A stretch of DNA of 15,546 nucleotides from Bacillota bacterium (GTDB taxonomy: Bacteria > Bacillota_A > Clostridia > Lachnospirales > Lachnospiraceae): assembly GCA_023443925.1 (NCBI GenBank), contig JAEZSL010000309.1, positions 1-15,546 of the forward strand, written 5' to 3'. The notes under the pieces were generated by a model. It was not told where the DNA came from and made no database searches. It worked only from the letters and a program-made list of their open reading frames with translations. A program made the translations under genes and the position numbers. Shown one piece after another: positions 13,077 through 15,546 of the stretch. How positions within the stretch are numbered: position 1 is the first letter of the stretch; each line of letters starts with the position of its first letter.

Positions 13077-14603
13077 ATGAAGAAGAAAAATAATGTTAAC
13101 CGATACCGTATCAACAAATTTATACTGATCACCATCATAATTATCCTATTACTCCTTGCCGGCTTTCTTTTATATACTTTTGTTACCCGGCATGGAATTA
13201 CGGCGGCCGGTCCATACGATGGACATTTGAAAAATTACAATACCGGATTAACGGCTGAAGAATCTTACCAGCAGGATCTTAAATTTATTTACCAGGAAAT
13301 CAAAGAGAACTATGTGGATCTTGGGTATAAGGAGAATCTATTTCACTTTGACTGGGATGAGAGATATGAATTTTACAGACGCAAGTTGGAGACAGTAGCC
13401 TCCAAAAAAGATTTTTATAAGATATGTAACGAATATATTGCTACATTAAAAGACGGCCATGTATGGTTTGAGGAATACAATACAGACCCGGATTTACGCT
13501 TGTGGGCGCCTTATTCCAAAGGTTTTGTTTTTGCATTTGAACTGCGCTATATACAAGGACATACCATCGTCGTATCAAACCGGTTAAATGGCAGTCTAAA
13601 TGGATATGAACTCGTATCCATAGAAGGAATACCGATTACCCAAATCCTTGACACGATGCTAAAATACTGTTATCAACGTGGAAATGATGACAGTGCCAGA
13701 TCCTATCTGCTAAAATCCGGCGAATTTTATCGTTACTTTTTATATGAGTATGATACCTATCCGCAAGAGTTAACCTTTGAGTTAATCAATAAGGAAGGTC
13801 TGACGAAAACTATTACAATGGAAACCAATACTACTTTAGACCAAAATTATGATAACTATAAGAATATTAATCTGGGAACTACGGAGTCTTCTCTGCCTAC
13901 TGTTAAGATCTTTGATGAGACCGGCTATATTCGTATTGATTCTTTTAACAGTAATGTACAGGAAATTGTTTCTGCTTTTCAGGATGCTGTAAATACTTTA
14001 AAAGAAGCGAATGTTAAGGGTGCTGTTCTGGACCTCCGCTATAACGGAGGTGGTAATGAATCTTTTCGTAAAGTACTAAGTTACCTCACCAAAAAGGATA
14101 TTGTAATTGCGAATTATCATTACCGGAAATCTCCGCGGTTTTATGACATCTTTTATTTAAGACCTTTATTGGGTACCGTATCCGGTGAAACTGCTGATTT
14201 TGAAGCTGAAAAGGGCTATACAAACTGGTATAAGTGGACGGTTCAGCCGTCAAAGGAACCGTTTTTAACTACTATTCCTGTAGCAGTTTTATGCAACGAA
14301 AGTATTTTCAGCAGCACCAATGATTTTGTATACGCGTGCTTAAAATATAATCTTGCAAAAGTAGTGGGTAATACGGTCCCCCTATCCGGTAATGGTTTAT
14401 CCACCCAAATTGTATTGCCAAGCCGAGAATATGTAATAAGTTATTGTTTCTTCGAGTCTATGGCTCCGGATGGCAGCCCTTTTGAAAATGTAATTTTAAA
14501 ACCGGATATCGCCGTTGAACAGTCCTATGACGACCTTATAAAGAATCGTGACACACAACTGAATGCCGCTCTGGATTATATCAAGAAAGCGGCTGTAAAA
14601 TAA
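13077..14603 (+). CDS. Membrane-anchored S41 family serine peptidase
   Basis: A 508-residue protein with a positively charged start (MKKKNNVNRYRINK) and one membrane segment (about 14-35), so the peptidase faces outside the cytoplasm. Features of the S41 (tail-specific protease) family: an N-terminal helical region with LKDGHVWF (124-131), a PDZ-like stretch around YELVSIEGIPI (177-187), GYIRIDSF (283-290), VLDLRYNGGG (317-326), and NESIFSSTNDF (407-417), where one of the paired serines (S412 or S413) is the expected nucleophile. The end has KPDIAV. The general base cannot be placed with confidence. The ATG follows AGGAGG by 6 nt. The next gene, a ProX-like protein, starts 21 nt after its stop. 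Substrate not known; class assignment is firm. Confidence 0.87.
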   Translation: MKKKNNVNRYRINKFILITIIIILLLLAGFLLYTFVTRHGITAAGPYDGHLKNYNTGLTAEESYQQDLKFIYQEIKENYVDLGYKENLFHFDWDERYEFYRRKLETVASKKDFYKICNEYIATLKDGHVWFEEYNTDPDLRLWAPYSKGFVFAFELRYIQGHTIVVSNRLNGSLNGYELVSIEGIPITQILDTMLKYCYQRGNDDSARSYLLKSGEFYRYFLYEYDTYPQELTFELINKEGLTKTITMETNTTLDQNYDNYKNINLGTTESSLPTVKIFDETGYIRIDSFNSNVQEIVSAFQDAVNTLKEANVKGAVLDLRYNGGGNESFRKVLSYLTKKDIVIANYHYRKSPRFYDIFYLRPLLGTVSGETADFEAEKGYTNWYKWTVQPSKEPFLTTIPVAVLCNESIFSSTNDFVYACLKYNLAKVVGNTVPLSGNGLSTQIVLPSREYVISYCFFESMAPDGSPFENVILKPDIAVEQSYDDLIKNRDTQLNAALDYIKKAAVK

Positions 14604-14624
14604 AGATACGAAGGAGTTTTTCTA

Positions 14625-15179
14625 ATGACCGAACTATTTATTGACCCAAATATATATACCACAAGACCTGAAGCCGCCGGCAGGCTTAATAAGGAAATGC
14701 GGGTTTATGACCTGTTAGAACAGCTGCATATTCCCTTTTTCCGGATTGATCACGGAATTACGGCTACCATTGAATCCTGTCTGGAAATTGAGAAGATGCT
14801 GGAAATTGAAATCTGTAAGAACCTCTTTTTGTGTAATACCCAGAAGACCCAATTCTATCTGCTGATGATACCGGGCAGTAAGAAATTTAAAACTGCGGAA
14901 TTAAGCAAACAGCTGCAAACCTCCAGACTTTCTTTTGCCCCAGCCGAATATATGGAGGAATTTTTAGATATTACTCCCGGTTCCGTCAGCGTGCTGGGCT
15001 TGATGAACGACTGTAATAACCGGGTACAGCTTCTTGTTGACCGCGAAGTATTAAATCAGAAGGCCGTAGGCTGCCACCCCTGTATTAATACCTCCAGCCT
15101 GAAGCTTAGTATAAACGATTTAATAAATGAATTCCTTCCTTTTATAGGGCACGAACCGGTTATTGTTGATCTTAATTAG
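14625..15179 (+). CDS. ProX/PrdX-like prolyl-tRNA editing protein (YbaK-type fold)
   Basis: A 184-residue free-standing editing domain of the YbaK/ProX superfamily. Such proteins hydrolyse Ala-tRNA(Pro) wrongly made by prolyl-tRNA synthetase, keeping proline codons accurate, in the cytosol. Supporting segments are RIDHGITATIE (about 40-50), KNLFLCN and QFYLLMIPGSKK (about 65-87), LDITPGSVSVLGLMND (about 109-124) and the late GCHPCINTSSLKLS (about 149-162), which matches the family's HP-N-T motif. The length is right for the stand-alone form. The start follows AAGGAG by 8 nt, and the gene lies 21 nt after the S41 peptidase, presumably in one transcript. No functional link between the two is evident. 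Confidence 0.88.
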   Translation: MTELFIDPNIYTTRPEAAGRLNKEMRVYDLLEQLHIPFFRIDHGITATIESCLEIEKMLEIEICKNLFLCNTQKTQFYLLMIPGSKKFKTAELSKQLQTSRLSFAPAEYMEEFLDITPGSVSVLGLMNDCNNRVQLLVDREVLNQKAVGCHPCINTSSLKLSINDLINEFLPFIGHEPVIVDLN

Positions 15180-15398
15180 CATCTTAAGTATTCCGGATAT
15201 TTTATCGTTAAAACAGTCATATTAAACAGACTTGTCTGGTATAATGAGAGTATATAATTAATATTAGTTTAATCTTATTAATATAACAATTTTTACTTGT
15301 TAATCATAGTACCTTTTAGTCCGTTTTAAATAATTGATTGGATTGTTCAAATTTAAGACTTTAAAATGAAATCGCTGAATGCGAAGATGGGAGACCGT
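15180..15398 (+). other. Intergenic region with the promoter of the YaiI/YqxD gene
   Basis: No gene or clear terminator for the preceding pair is seen. The region is very A+T rich. Its most likely promoter is an extended -10 described separately. Confidence 0.4.
15227..15245 (+). promoter_or_regulatory. Extended -10 promoter with an overlapping short palindrome
   Basis: TGGTATAAT (15237-15245) is a full extended -10 with no -35 at normal distance. The palindrome CAGACTTGTCTG (15227-15238) abuts the -10 box and could be an operator. Both face the YaiI/YqxD gene, whose start is about 150 nt downstream. Confidence 0.5.
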
Positions 15399-15546
15399 AT
15401 GAAAGTATTAGTAGATGCAGACGCTTGTCCGGTAAAACATATTATTGAAAGAATCGCTAAAAAGTTTTATATTCCCGTAATTATGGTTATTGATACCAGT
15501 CACATTCTGGAGTCGGAATACAGTAAGATAATTCAGGTAAGTAAAG
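15399..15546 (+). CDS. YaiI/YqxD family (DUF188) protein, 5' part only
   Basis: The first 49 codons are visible and run off the window end. They begin MKVLVDADACPVKHIIERIA and continue through VIDTSHIL, the hallmark start of the DUF188/UPF0178 family, a PIN-like fold with conserved DADACP. The biochemical role is not established. The ATG at 15399 follows GGGAG by 5 nt. In-frame ATGs at 15366 and 15387 would add 11 or 4 residues but have weaker sites and are not usual in the family. Confidence 0.9.
   Translation, partial: MKVLVDADACPVKHIIERIAKKFYIPVIMVIDTSHILESEYSKIIQVSK

Overview
The window looks like a chromosomal segment of a low-GC, Gram-positive anaerobe, most likely a member of the Lachnospiraceae / Clostridium cluster XIVa. 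This rests on the strong AGGAGG-type ribosome binding sites, sigma-A-like promoters, and the gene families present: a DUF2975/YozG-type HTH pair, a free-standing ProX-type editing protein, an Ig-like-domain M14 peptidase, a heterodimeric ABC exporter and czcD-type riboswitches. No genus can be fixed from the sequence alone.

The left half (1 to about 11.5 kb) is read almost entirely on the minus strand. In transcription order it holds a heterodimeric ABC exporter operon (11522 to 7969), a secreted Ig-like/M14 zinc carboxypeptidase (from about 7831), a type Ic aspartate-like aminotransferase (6108 to 4819), a cation diffusion facilitator (4354 to 3179), a P-type cation ATPase (2809 to 251), and the first six codons of another gene (18 to 1). 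The middle holds a minus-strand pair of a DUF2975 membrane protein and a small Cro/CI-type regulator (12707 to 11994). The right end is plus strand: a membrane-anchored S41 peptidase, a ProX-like prolyl-tRNA editing protein, and the 5' part of a YaiI/YqxD (DUF188) gene cut by the window edge.

The main result is a metal-efflux module controlled by two separate NiCo (czcD) riboswitches. One precedes the CDF transporter and the other precedes the P-type ATPase. Each keeps the conserved closing stem and core of the class, and each overlaps a strong intrinsic terminator whose 5' arm reuses the aptamer's P4 and P1 strands. This predicts transcription that continues only when the metal is bound. The first riboswitch has previously open reading frame through it, so a naive ORF call gives the CDF protein a false 51-residue N-terminus. 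The real start is a TTG behind a GGAGGT site. Both transporters have ion-site residues unlike the commonest relatives (NxxxD/DxxxD in the CDF; PAEFP and NPTC in the ATPase), which fits a transition metal such as Fe(II), Mn(II), Co(II) or Ni(II).

A second result is a family of about 80-bp two-hairpin repeats, three copies, all in the same orientation. The stems show compensatory base changes. One copy supplies the stop codon of the aminotransferase, one supplies the translation start region of the M14 peptidase, and one lies in the ATPase leader. A third point is that the aminotransferase reads as full length only if it starts at an ATC codon placed exactly behind a GGAGGT site.
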